The notes under the pieces were generated by a model, which had not been told where the DNA came from, made no database searches, and worked only from the letters and a program-made list of their open reading frames with translations. Positions 25,362 to 33,552 of a stretch of DNA of 64,000 bases are shown here, in pieces. The position numbers and the translations under genes are program-made. The stretch comes from Limivicinus sp963617275 (GTDB taxonomy: Bacteria; Bacillota; Clostridia; Oscillospirales; Oscillospiraceae), in NCBI GenBank assembly GCA_963617275.1, contig CAVENX010000035.1, positions 100,016-164,015 on the forward strand. The letters are read 5' to 3'. How positions within the stretch are numbered: the stretch's first letter is position 1; each line of letters starts with the position of its first letter.

Positions 25362-26483
25362 TTATCTTCCCGTGAAGACGTTATATGCATACTGTATCGA
25401 GACAAGCAGGAAATCCGTCGGGGTAAACACAACATGCACATAGTCGCCCGGCCGCGGAGTATAGTTCGCCAGAGACTGCGTCGTGTATGCCACATTTACG
25501 TCCAGCGCGGGGTTTTCAAGCCTAAGGGCAAGGTATCCGCTGCTGCTTTTTATGACGGCATATCCGTCATACACCGTCGAGGTCGGAAGTGAAACGGATG
25601 GGTTCGCGGGCGTAACTGCCGGGATGGTTCCCGGCGCGGCAGGCGTGGTAGGGTTCGACGGCAGTATGGTCGTCCCTCCGGACGGATACGACGGCAGCAA
25701 ACCGGTTCCGCCGCCGGAGCCGCCCGCTGTCCATGCAACGGGAATATACAGCTTCTGCCCGACGCGTATCCGCGCAAAGTCCATATTGCGGTTGAAGCAC
25801 TGGAGCGAAAGACTTGCTTTGTTATAGTCAAGACCGTAGCTTGAGCATATGCCGTAAACCGTCTCGCCGGAGGTTATGGTGTGCTCGATTATCGCATAAT
25901 TGGCCGCGCCCTGTATATCGCCTCTGTTGACTGGGAGATACAGCATTTTCCCGACGACGAGCCTGTCAAGATTGCTCATCCCGTTAAGGGACTTTATCTG
26001 ATTCTGGTAGGTGGAAAAATCCATTCCCCACTGACTGTAAAGGCTTATGAGCGTATCGCCGGATTTAATAGAGTAAAGCACCAGATAATACGCCACTCTG
26101 TCGCTCATGCTCATTTTCGATGCGTCGCCCGCCACAAGCGAAACGGGGCCCGATCTCTGCGTTCCCGAGGAGCCATTGCTTATGACCTGTATATTGGACG
26201 AGCCGCTCCGCGCCGAGTTGCCCGAAACGGGAAGCAGAATAGTGCTTCCTGCTTTTATTTTGTCGAGCATGCGCGAATCGGAATAATTGTTGAGACGCAT
26301 TATAGCGTCCTTGCTTTTATAATAGTTTATCCCGTACTGATTGCAGATACTGTAAAGAGTATCCCCGCTCTTTACAACGACACTTACGGTTCTCGTATCA
26401 GCCATCGCATTTGCCGACATTGAACATATAACAATCACCGCCAAAGTCAGCGAAACTATCCTTTTCAAATTTTTGTTTTTCAT
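25362..26483 (-). CDS. Secreted triple-LysM cell-wall-binding protein
   Basis: Exported protein (373 aa) with a Sec signal peptide (about residues 1-29, cleavage near ANAMA/DT) and three LysM peptidoglycan-binding repeats: VKSGDTLYSICNQYGI (about 38), IKSGDTLISLYSQWGM (about 135) and ITSGETVYGICSSYGL (about 200). A Gly/Pro/Ser/Thr-rich linker (about 255-310) leads to a C-terminal 60-residue region ending with PRPGDYVHVVFTPTDFLLVS, which I do not recognise. There is no hydrolase catalytic domain, so it is probably an adhesin-like or spore/cell-wall structural protein. The ATG at 26483 follows GAGGG; the upstream ATG lacks one. Confidence 0.85.
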   Translation of the reverse strand: MKNKNLKRIVSLTLAVIVICSMSANAMADTRTVSVVVKSGDTLYSICNQYGINYYKSKDAIMRLNNYSDSRMLDKIKAGSTILLPVSGNSARSGSSNIQVISNGSSGTQRSGPVSLVAGDASKMSMSDRVAYYLVLYSIKSGDTLISLYSQWGMDFSTYQNQIKSLNGMSNLDRLVVGKMLYLPVNRGDIQGAANYAIIEHTITSGETVYGICSSYGLDYNKASLSLQCFNRNMDFARIRVGQKLYIPVAWTAGGSGGGTGLLPSYPSGGTTILPSNPTTPAAPGTIPAVTPANPSVSLPTSTVYDGYAVIKSSSGYLALRLENPALDVNVAYTTQSLANYTPRPGDYVHVVFTPTDFLLVSIQYAYNVFTGR

Positions 26484-26650
26484 AACGGTGGCCCTCATGC
26501 AAATAATTTCATTTACATAATATCACGTATCCTCCGTTATTTCAACCATTATTTTGCTGAAATGTCGTATTTTGTTTAAGCAAATGGGGGCGAAATGGCT
26601 GTGTGATCGCGCCGTATAACAGCGTATGCTTCTGATAACTATCGTATCCG

Positions 26651-26935
26651 TCATTCCCACGGGAAATACCGGTTTTTCTTTCTTCTCTTTCTGTATTCCT
26701 CTTTCTTATCCACCAGAATTATATCGCTGCCGACGCGCACAATATCCGTCCACGGCAGGACGATGTCGTCCTCTCTGCCGAACAGGCCGAAAAACTTTGC
26801 CCTGCCCGGAGTAATTATAGATATAAGCTGACCGGTCGAATCGTCATATTCCGCGTCGCAGACGTAGCCCAGTCTGTAACCCGTCTGAACGTCTATAACT
26901 TCCTTGTATCGGAGGTCGGAAAAATACTGTATCAC
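26651..26935 (-). CDS. YlmC/YmxH-family PRC-barrel sporulation protein
   Basis: Small 94-aa PRC-barrel protein of the YlmC/YmxH group, which is restricted to endospore-formers and linked to sporulation. It has the RYKEVIDVQTGYRLGYVCDAEYDDSTGQL-type core (residues 9-37) and the LPWTDIVRVGSDIILVD C-terminal strand, then a basic tail KKNRYFPWE. The start is GTG (26933-26935), seven bases after GGAGGTG. It is 45 bases downstream of the Noc/ParB-like gene and could be co-transcribed with it. Confidence 0.85.
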   Translation of the reverse strand: MIQYFSDLRYKEVIDVQTGYRLGYVCDAEYDDSTGQLISIITPGRAKFFGLFGREDDIVLPWTDIVRVGSDIILVDKKEEYRKRRKKNRYFPWE

Positions 26936-26980
26936 AGGAAAACACCTCCGAACATATTATTCGGAGACAGGGCTGTCCTA

Positions 26981-27799
26981 TTACACTTTCCGACTTTTCG
27001 GTATGGAGATCGTCAGGACGAGACATTCCTCCGTTTCGCTTCTTTCCACGCCAGCGTCGATCCCGCCCTGCTTCATCATCTCAAGCCCGCGGTTTATGCT
27101 GTTGAGGAAAAGACGTACATCCTTCAATACGAAGGTCTTTTTCGTCTGGCTCTTTTCCTCCGACGGCTTTCCGTTTATGAGCGAGTCGATATACGCATCC
27201 GTAGCCGCAACAGTCAGGTCATTTTCTATTATATATTTCAATACGGCTCTCTGCTGCTCCGCATCGTTCAAGCGCAGCAGCGCCCTGCCGTGCCGTTCGG
27301 TCAGTGCGTTTTCCCTGAGCGTGTCCAGAATATCCGGCGGCAGCCTCAAAAGGCGCAGCTTGTTCGCTACCGCGCTCTGTGATTTGCCTATGCGCCGCGC
27401 CGCTTCGTCCTGGCTCATGCCGAACATGATGATAAGCTGATTTATTCCCGTTGCTTCCTCAATAAAATTGAGATCCCTGCGCTGGAGATTCTCGATCATT
27501 GAGATCAGCCCCGCATCCTCCATACTTACCTCTATGACAATGCACGGGACCTCCCTCAGTCCGGCAAGCTTTGCCGCCCGCAGACGCCGTTCCCCGGCGA
27601 TAAGCTCATACCGTCCATTCCGGAGACGCACGGTCAGCGGATTCAGAATACCGTAGCTTTTTATGCTTTCGCTCAGCTCTTTCAGCGAATCGTCGTCAAA
27701 AATTTTTCTCGCCTGCATCGGACACGGCTCTATGCCGCCCGTCGGCAAATATATAATTCCGCCTCTTCTCAGCGTCGGTCTTGTTTTCAATGCCTGCAT
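26981..27799 (-). CDS. ParB/Noc-family CTPase DNA-binding protein
   Basis: A 272-aa ParB-fold protein: N-terminal CTP-binding domain with LIAGERRLRAAKLAG and ENLQRRDLN motifs (about residues 60-105), central helix-turn-helix (MSQDEAARRIGKSQSAVANKL, about 125-145) and a C-terminal dimerisation region. In Firmicutes this family includes Spo0J/ParB and the nucleoid-occlusion factor Noc. No parA/soj, rsmG or mnmG is adjacent, which favours a Noc-like paralogue over chromosomal ParB; not decidable from this window. The ATG at 27799 follows AAAGGAGGAACTGC. Confidence 0.88.
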   Translation of the reverse strand: MQALKTRPTLRRGGIIYLPTGGIEPCPMQARKIFDDDSLKELSESIKSYGILNPLTVRLRNGRYELIAGERRLRAAKLAGLREVPCIVIEVSMEDAGLISMIENLQRRDLNFIEEATGINQLIIMFGMSQDEAARRIGKSQSAVANKLRLLRLPPDILDTLRENALTERHGRALLRLNDAEQQRAVLKYIIENDLTVAATDAYIDSLINGKPSEEKSQTKKTFVLKDVRLFLNSINRGLEMMKQGGIDAGVERSETEECLVLTISIPKSRKV

Positions 27800-27878
27800 T
27801 GCAGTTCCTCCTTTATCTTGTGCTCTCACGATGCAAGCATATACTACATGGTGTAAAAAACAAGGCGAAACAGGCACA

Positions 27879-27909
27879 AAAGCCCGGAGATTTATTCTCC
27901 GGGCTTTTG
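27879..27909. terminator. Intrinsic terminator of the dicarboxylate symporter gene
   Basis: 13-bp stem (27879-27891 with 27897-27909), AAAAGCCCGGAGA/TCTCCGGGCTTTT, T-tract on both strands. It lies just downstream of the symporter stop on the minus strand. Confidence 0.9.
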
Positions 27910-27916
27910 ATGCGGG

Positions 27917-29143
27917 TTATTCTTTATTAAGCTTCTTTTGCAGCCAATCCTTGCCGTCCACATAGCGGGAAACGATGAAAGAAACAACATAGTCGCCTGC
28001 GGAGTTGACCATTGTGGCGGGGGGATCGACCAGGTCGCCGATCGCAAGGGCTATCGGATAGGCAAAGGCAAGCTGTTCGGGGAAGAACATAGTGCACAGC
28101 ACCAGCTCGCCGGTACCGCCGCCGCCGGGGATACCGGACATTGCAACGGAAGAAAAGACAGCGACAAGAATCGCAAGGATCGCCTTTCCCGTACTGAAAT
28201 CCATGCCGAACATGCCGAACAGGAACGCAACTTTGATGATAGCGCTCATGGCAGAGCCGTCCATGTGCATTGTCGCGCCGAGCGGCAGAACCATTTCGGA
28301 AATGTCCTTGGAAATTCCGGTCTCCTCGGATACCTCCATGTTCGTGGGTATGGTCGCCACAGAAGAACAGGTTCCGAACGCCGTCGCCGCAGGGCGGAAG
28401 AGCTTGCTGAACATAAGCTTCGCCGCGCCCTTGCCGCCGCCGAAGCGGGCATAGATCGGCGAGGATATAAACATATATGCAAAGGATACGACATAGTAGA
28501 GGATTATCGCCTTGGCGTAGTTGCCGACAAAGTCGGAACCGTGAGTTGCAACAAGAGAGGCAAAGAAGCCGAAGAAACCGATAGGCGCGTAGAAGGTGAC
28601 TATTTTAATGACCTTCATGAGAACGTTTGTAAGGTCGGAGAGCAGCTTTGCGGTCATTGTCTCTCTGCCTCCCGCCATCTGCACACCGAAGCCGAAGAAA
28701 ATGCCGGCAATAATAAGCGGCAGGATCGCCTTACGGCTCCAAAGCTCCGGGAAGTCAGGCTTGGTAAAGAAATTGATTATAAGGGAAGCTGCGTCCACTT
28801 CCTTTACCTCCGCGACCTCCTCGACAACGTTTCCCGTATAAACAGGGATAAAACGGACAATTATGTACATTATCACGGAAGCGATCAGCGCGGTGCAGAG
28901 GAAAGTGGCAATAGTAATGCCCATGACGCGCCCTGCTTTTCTGCCGGAATTCATATTTGCTATGGCGGAGGAGATGGAGCAGAAAACCATCGGCACCACA
29001 ACGCAGAACATCATATTTGTAAAGAGCGTTCCCAAAGGCTCAAGCGCCGTCGCACCGGGCCACGCGAAGCCCACGATAATGCCGAGGACTATGCCGAGGA
29101 TCATGGTGCACAGGAACCAGTTGTTTTTTAAAAACTTCTTCAT
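27917..29143 (-). CDS. Dicarboxylate/amino acid:cation symporter (SDF/DAACS family)
   Basis: Inner-membrane sodium- or proton-coupled carrier (408 aa) for dicarboxylates, glutamate/aspartate or serine/threonine. Eight helices and two hairpins are expected. Visible family segments are TNMMFCVVVPMVFCSI, the transport-core FGTCSSVATIPTNM serine-rich hairpin (FSKLFRPAATAFGTCSS), GATMHMDGSA and AMSGIPGGGGTGELVL. Substrate is not predictable; the hairpin FGTCSSVATIPT differs from the strict SSSxATLP of glutamate carriers. It is a single gene with its own terminator, divergent from an AraC-type regulator that may control it. Confidence 0.92.
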   Translation of the reverse strand: MKKFLKNNWFLCTMILGIVLGIIVGFAWPGATALEPLGTLFTNMMFCVVVPMVFCSISSAIANMNSGRKAGRVMGITIATFLCTALIASVIMYIIVRFIPVYTGNVVEEVAEVKEVDAASLIINFFTKPDFPELWSRKAILPLIIAGIFFGFGVQMAGGRETMTAKLLSDLTNVLMKVIKIVTFYAPIGFFGFFASLVATHGSDFVGNYAKAIILYYVVSFAYMFISSPIYARFGGGKGAAKLMFSKLFRPAATAFGTCSSVATIPTNMEVSEETGISKDISEMVLPLGATMHMDGSAMSAIIKVAFLFGMFGMDFSTGKAILAILVAVFSSVAMSGIPGGGGTGELVLCTMFFPEQLAFAYPIALAIGDLVDPPATMVNSAGDYVVSFIVSRYVDGKDWLQKKLNKE

Positions 29144-29256
29144 AAATCCATGTTTCCTTTCATGATTTACATTAGATACCGCGCCATCCGCGGCACTGTC
29201 TGCATATCTGTAATTATTATATTTGATTTTTCTGCCATGTAAATTGCAATTTGTGC

Positions 29257-29285
29257 TTGAAACATTGCAAAAAATGCTATATACT
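29257..29285 (+). promoter_or_regulatory. Predicted promoter of the AraC-family gene
   Basis: TTGAAA (29257-29262), 17-base spacer, TATACT (29280-29285), only about 20 bases before the start codon. Confidence 0.65.
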
Positions 29286-29306
29286 CTTTCAAAAGGAGAT
29301 GATCAT

Positions 29307-30143
29307 ATGGCGGCCAATTCGGGGTTTTCCCGCGAGGGCTATCTGCATGAAAATTACCGTCTCTTTCATCTGCGCGACACAGCCGGTCAGGAACGTGATT
29401 TTCACTTCCACGAATTTGACAAGATCGTCATTCTTATCTCCGGCAAGGTGGACTATGCGGTTGAGGACAAAAAGTATACGCTTGAGCCGTGGGATGTGCT
29501 TTTGATAGGGCACCACACGATCCATAAAGCGCTTATTGATAAAAAAGAGCCTTATGAGCGCATAATCATATATCTTGACAAGAACTTTCCCGAACGCGTC
29601 GTTCCCGGCGCACGGCTTTCCGAATGTTTTGACGCGGCGGACAGGACAGGGCGCAGTCTGCTTTCTCCGGACGAGGCACAGCGTGAAGCCCTGAAAACCA
29701 CCCTCGAAGCAATGGAGCGCGACCTCGCCAGCGACAGCTTCGGCGCGAAGGCGATGGCGGACACGCTGCTCATACAGCTTATAATTCAGATAAACCGCAT
29801 CTCCGCCGCCTCGCCGTCTCCCGTTCCGACGGGCAAGGACAGCAAAATCGAAAACGCGCTTTCATATATAAACGAACATCTCTCCGAAAGGCTGACCGTT
29901 GATATGCTTGCGGAAAAGGTTTATCTGAGCAAATATCATTTCATGCGGCTTTTCAAAGAGAGTACAGGCAGCACCGTGCATGCGTATGTGCGCCAGAAGC
30001 GGCTCCTTTACGCCGCAAAGCTTATCCGGGAGGGCATCAACGCCAACAAGGCCGCGGCCGACGCCGGATTTTCCGATTATTCCACTTTCCACCGCGCTTT
30101 CCGCGAAAGCTTCTCCGTAAGCCCGGGAGAACTGAAAAAGTAA
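29307..30143 (+). CDS. AraC-family transcriptional regulator with cupin sensor domain
   Basis: A 278-aa regulator. The N-terminal cupin-like ligand domain (about residues 20-100) has HFHEFDKIVILISGKVDY and PWDVLLIGHHTIH. The C-terminal double helix-turn-helix of the AraC/XylS type has INEHLSERLTVDMLAEKVYLS and AADAGFSDYSTFHRAFR. AAAGGAGATGATCAT precedes the ATG at 29307; the frame is open further upstream without a ribosome site. It is divergent from the dicarboxylate symporter and upstream of a membrane protein, either of which may be its target. The ligand is unknown. Confidence 0.9.
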   Translation: MAANSGFSREGYLHENYRLFHLRDTAGQERDFHFHEFDKIVILISGKVDYAVEDKKYTLEPWDVLLIGHHTIHKALIDKKEPYERIIIYLDKNFPERVVPGARLSECFDAADRTGRSLLSPDEAQREALKTTLEAMERDLASDSFGAKAMADTLLIQLIIQINRISAASPSPVPTGKDSKIENALSYINEHLSERLTVDMLAEKVYLSKYHFMRLFKESTGSTVHAYVRQKRLLYAAKLIREGINANKAAADAGFSDYSTFHRAFRESFSVSPGELKK

Positions 30144-30180
30144 TATTTTTATATCCTCTGATTGAAAACAAGGTGAAAAA

Positions 30181-31626
30181 ATGAAAAATGTAAGCCTTTC
30201 ATACAAGACGCTTCTTATTATATTTATATTTATTCTGTGCGCGTTTCTTCTTCCGCTGCTCGCCGCCGGGATGTATGCCGTTCCATGCGCCGACGATTAC
30301 AGTTACGGCTATGAGGCGCACAGGGTGTTTACCGAAACCGGCTCTCCGCTCAAAGCCGTTCTGAGAGGGCTTGAGCACGTGGGTGAAGTCTATACGATAT
30401 GGCAGGGCACATACTCGGCAATATTTCTCTTTTCAATACAGCCCGCCATTTTCGGCGAACGGCTTTACGCACTAACAAGCGTTATAATGCTCACGGCGCT
30501 TACCGCAGGATGCATCGCCGTATGCGTTGAGCTGTTTTCCGGAGTGTTCGGGCTTGACAAGCGCCTTTCCGCCTGCGTCGGCTGCATCTGCGTTATCGCC
30601 TGCACACAGCTCCTCCCCTCCCCCGTTCAGGGCTTTTATTGGTACAACGGCGCGGTTTTTTACACATTTTTCTACGGTCTGTCACTGACCGCGTTCGCGC
30701 TCGGCATAAGGTGCATCAAAAGCAGCCGCCGTGCGCCGTGCGTATGGCTCTGCATCCTGTGCGCGATTCTCGGCGGTGGCAACTACGTAACGGCGCTCAA
30801 CTGCGTTATCGCCGCCGTAAGCACGATCGTTCTGCTTGCGCTTCTGCGCGACGGACGCTGGAAGAAGCTGCTTGTTCCAACCGCCGTTTTGCTTGCCGGT
30901 TTCGGTATAAGCGTCGCTGCACCGGGTAATTTCATACGTCAATCAACCGTTGCGGACTCCCCGGGGGTCTTTGAGGCAATATTCATGTCCTTCGCGCAGT
31001 GCGCCGGATATTCTCTCCGCTGGTTTTCGCCTGCGCTCATAGCCATACTTGCGCTTGTCGCGCCCCTGCTGTGGCACGGCGCGAAAAAATCGTCTTTCAG
31101 CTTCCGTTTCCCATTGCTCGTACCGCTGTATTCCTACTGTGTTCTGTCGGCCATGTTCTGCCCGCCGATATACGCGCTCGGCAATGTCGGGGAATTCAGG
31201 CTGCTCAATATCATTTTCTTTGCTTTCGTGCTGATACTCCTGATAAACATTTTTTATCTTCTCGGCTGGGCGGCAAAAAAAACAGGCAAAAAGGATGCCG
31301 GTGAAAGCCGCGTTTCCCTCGTCTCCCTCGCCCTGTGCGCTGCGCTCAGTCTCTCCGTCGCGGCAGCGGCTATTCTCGGCGGCGGCAGCTTCACCTCAGC
31401 AAGCGCGTTTGGGATACTCAGAAACGGAGAGGCAAAAGCGTTTCACGACTGTGCCGTGCGGCGTCTGGCCGTACTCAATGATCCCTCCGTGCGCAGCGCG
31501 GAGCTTGAGGATTACCCATCTCACCCATATCTATTATATTATGACGATATAACGGAAAATCCGGACGATTGGAAAAACACCGACATGGCAAGTTTCTACG
31601 GGAAGGACAGCGTTGTCATTAAATAA
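30181..31626 (+). CDS. Polytopic membrane protein, GT-C-like (DUF6056 type)
   Basis: A 481-aa integral membrane protein with about 10-11 predicted hydrophobic segments, the first at residues 10-32. The first extracytoplasmic loop contains PCADDYSYGY (about residues 35-44), an acidic DD motif placed as in GT-C glycosyltransferases; I recall this arrangement in the uncharacterised DUF6056 family. A soluble C-terminal tail carries DDITENPDDWKN. It may transfer a lipid-linked sugar at the cell surface, but no activity can be claimed. It is 37 bases after the AraC gene and may be co-transcribed. Confidence 0.7.
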   Translation: MKNVSLSYKTLLIIFIFILCAFLLPLLAAGMYAVPCADDYSYGYEAHRVFTETGSPLKAVLRGLEHVGEVYTIWQGTYSAIFLFSIQPAIFGERLYALTSVIMLTALTAGCIAVCVELFSGVFGLDKRLSACVGCICVIACTQLLPSPVQGFYWYNGAVFYTFFYGLSLTAFALGIRCIKSSRRAPCVWLCILCAILGGGNYVTALNCVIAAVSTIVLLALLRDGRWKKLLVPTAVLLAGFGISVAAPGNFIRQSTVADSPGVFEAIFMSFAQCAGYSLRWFSPALIAILALVAPLLWHGAKKSSFSFRFPLLVPLYSYCVLSAMFCPPIYALGNVGEFRLLNIIFFAFVLILLINIFYLLGWAAKKTGKKDAGESRVSLVSLALCAALSLSVAAAAILGGGSFTSASAFGILRNGEAKAFHDCAVRRLAVLNDPSVRSAELEDYPSHPYLLYYDDITENPDDWKNTDMASFYGKDSVVIK

Positions 31627-31670
31627 CGGTCTCCGCGGTGTCGTCCGCGCAAAAGCAGATAATATGACAA

Positions 31671-31701
31671 AACCCGCGGGACATCCGGTGTGTCCCGCGG
31701 G
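31671..31701. repeat. Hairpin repeat flanking the composite element, left copy
   Basis: CCCGCGGGACA/TGTCCCGCGGG forms an 11-bp stem. The 31-bp unit recurs at 32179-32209 with two mismatches, so the composite element lies between two copies of one terminator-like hairpin. A short T-run follows on the minus strand. Confidence 0.75.
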
Positions 31702-31705
31702 CTGA

Positions 31706-32177
31706 TACTGACAAAGAACCAAGGTTCTTTGTCAAAAAAGCTGCACTGCGCTCTGTGCCTCGGTTGTTCGCCATAGGCGAACAATTCGACACTCGCTCCG
31801 TGACGGTCTGACGGGGAACGGATACACACCGCATTTCATCGGAACTGTCAGGCTCTTTCGGGCTTGTCGTCCTTGGCTTGCGTCAGCAAGCCTGCGTCCT
31901 CCGCACACGAAATATCTCTGACATTTCTCACTGAAATGTGCAAAGCAGTTTTTCCGGAGCGGATTTTTGTCCGGACGAGGCATTGACCGCAGGCAATCCT
32001 TGTCTGGATTGTCAAGGGCAATAACGCTGCACGGGCGCAAATCCGCCCGAAAAAACCGGCGCGGATCCGTTTCCCGTCAGACTCAGAGTTTTCTCCGATG
32101 TACATGCCGCCGGAGAAAACGATCATAACTATTTTTGCCTGCGGGCAAAAACTCTGCGAGACTTTTTTTGACAAGCT
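31706..32177 (-). repeat. MITE-like hairpin element (copy 2), interrupted by another element
   Basis: Reverse-oriented copy of the TGTCAAAAAA-ended element. Its outer parts (31710-31805 and 32083-32177) align with the uninterrupted copies at 42120 and 63847: ends GACAAAGAACC/GGTTCTTTGTC and CTTTTTTTGACAAGCT, shared inner text such as CGAACAATTCGACACTCGCT and CTGCACTGCGCTCTGTGCCT. It fills the 630-bp gap between convergent genes. No reading frame that looks like a gene is present. Confidence 0.75.
31806..32082. mobile_element. Nested 277-bp inverted-repeat element inside copy 2
   Basis: The ends GTCTGACGGGGAACGGAT (31806-31823) and ATCCGTTTCCCGTCAGAC (32065-32082) are inverted repeats, 17 of 18 matching. 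The segment is absent at the same point in the other copies, where CTCCGTGAG runs directly into the ATTTTCTCC stretch. The interior holds further hairpins (GGCTTGCGTCAGCAAGCC; ACATTTC/GAAATGT). There is no transposase. It is a candidate non-autonomous element. Confidence 0.65.
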
Positions 32178-32178
32178 T

Positions 32179-32209
32179 AACCCGCGGGACATCCGGTCTA
32201 TCCCGCGGG
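32179..32209. repeat. Hairpin repeat flanking the composite element, right copy
   Basis: Second copy of the 31-bp hairpin unit (first 19 bases identical to 31671-31689). It lies 48 bases downstream of the thiolase stop on the minus strand. Confidence 0.75.
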
Positions 32210-32257
32210 TTCAGCTTGTGTGAATTTATGTATCTTAGTTATTCTGGAGCGGGTTAA

Positions 32258-33445
32258 TCAGCCGCACTTTTCAAACAGTGTCGCTACGCCCATGCCGCCG
32301 CCGATACACAGCGTGGCAAGGCCGCGCCGTGCCTCCGGGCGCTTGAGCATTTCATGCAGCAGCGTGACGATTATCCTTGCGCCCGACGCGCCGACGGGAT
32401 GCCCGATCGCTATCGCCCCGCCGTTTACATTGACACGGCTCATATCAAAGCCAAGCTCACGTGCTACCGCAATCGACTGCGCCGCGAATGCCTCGTTGGC
32501 TTCAATAAGATCAATATCATCTATCGACAGCCCGCTTTTTTCAAGTGCCTGACGGCACGCCGGTACGGGGCCGAGCCCCATTACCCTCGGGTCTACCCCG
32601 CCGTGCCCCCATGAAACGAGCCTTGCCATCGGCTTAAGACCGTATTTTTCTACGGCCTCACCGGAGGCGAGAACCATAGCGGCTGCGCCGTCGTTTATGC
32701 CGCTGGCATTGCCCGCCGTGACGCGCCCGCCGTCCTTTTTGAACGCGGGCTTAAGTTTTGCAAGCGCTTCCGCACTGGTCGAGGCGCGGGGAAATTCATC
32801 CTTTGCAAAAAGCACCGTTTCCCGCTTCACCTTTATGGGAACCGGAACTATTTCATCGTCAAAGCTTCCGCGGCTCTGGGCGTCTGCCGTTTTCTGCTGA
32901 GATAAGAGGGCAAAAGCGTCAAGTTCCTCACGGGTGATCCCGTAGTCGTCACAGATATTCTCCGCAGTCATACCCATATGATAATCGTTGAACGCGTCCC
33001 AAAGCCCGTCGCGCACCATGGTATCGACCATGGACGTGTCAAACATCCTTGCGCCCCAGCGCCCATTCGGCATGGCATAAGGAGCAGCGGACATATTTTC
33101 CATGCCGCCCGCTACGACTATCTGCGCATCGCCGGAGATGATCGCACGTGCGCCCTCAATGCAGGCCTTCATTCCCGAGCCGCAGACCATACCCACGGTA
33201 TATGCCGGCACCTCGACCGGGATACCCGCTTTTATGGCCGCCTGTCTGGCGGGATTCTGCCCCAGCGCGGCAGTCAGCACACAGCCCATCATGACCTCGT
33301 CAACATCCTGCGGGGCAACACCGGCGCGCTCAAGTGCGCCCGCAATGACCGCAGCACCCAGCGCAGGCGCACTGACGTCTTTCAGGCTTCCGCCGAATGA
33401 GCCGACCGCAGTACGGCAGCAGTTAACAATATAAACGTCTTTCAT
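32258..33445 (-). CDS. Acetyl-CoA C-acetyltransferase (thiolase)
   Basis: Biosynthetic/degradative thiolase (395 aa) that interconverts two acetyl-CoA with acetoacetyl-CoA and CoA, or cleaves 3-ketoacyl-CoA. The acyl-accepting Cys88 is in VGMVCGSGMKA; the NEAFAAQS, GHPVGASGARI (active His) and CIGGGMG (second Cys) motifs are intact. AAAAAGGAGAAT precedes the ATG at 33445. It is the last gene of the LysR-adjacent catabolic cluster, separated from the CoA-transferase by 107 bases holding a hairpin, so it could also have independent control. Confidence 0.94.
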   Translation of the reverse strand: MKDVYIVNCCRTAVGSFGGSLKDVSAPALGAAVIAGALERAGVAPQDVDEVMMGCVLTAALGQNPARQAAIKAGIPVEVPAYTVGMVCGSGMKACIEGARAIISGDAQIVVAGGMENMSAAPYAMPNGRWGARMFDTSMVDTMVRDGLWDAFNDYHMGMTAENICDDYGITREELDAFALLSQQKTADAQSRGSFDDEIVPVPIKVKRETVLFAKDEFPRASTSAEALAKLKPAFKKDGGRVTAGNASGINDGAAAMVLASGEAVEKYGLKPMARLVSWGHGGVDPRVMGLGPVPACRQALEKSGLSIDDIDLIEANEAFAAQSIAVARELGFDMSRVNVNGGAIAIGHPVGASGARIIVTLLHEMLKRPEARRGLATLCIGGGMGVATLFEKCG

Positions 33446-33479
33446 TTGTATTCTCCTTTTTCCTGTTCTGTCCGCTAAA

Positions 33480-33503
33480 GACAAGCCGCATTAGCGGCTT
33501 GTC
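33480..33503. terminator. Hairpin between CoA-transferase and thiolase genes
   Basis: GACAAGCCGC/GCGGCTTGTC, 10-bp stem around ATTA. No long T-run; it may be an mRNA processing or attenuation site. Confidence 0.5.
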
Positions 33504-33552
33504 TCTTGTGCGGGGGCGTTGGATGAAAAGTGTGAGAATCTGAAAAGCTGAA

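Noticed and set aside
27879..27909. Short palindrome near the Noc-like gene as a Noc/ParB binding site
   Set aside because: It is a GC hairpin with T-tracts on both sides at a gene end, so it is a terminator; no ParS/NBS-like sequence was recognised.
27938..29131. 397-aa plus-strand open frame opposite the dicarboxylate symporter
   Set aside because: His/Arg/Glu-rich shadow with no ribosome site; the minus-strand symporter is convincing.
31627..32257. Several 60-114 codon open frames in the gap after the membrane protein
   Set aside because: They lie within repeat elements, have no ribosome sites and are rich in rare combinations; their texts recur only because the repeats recur.
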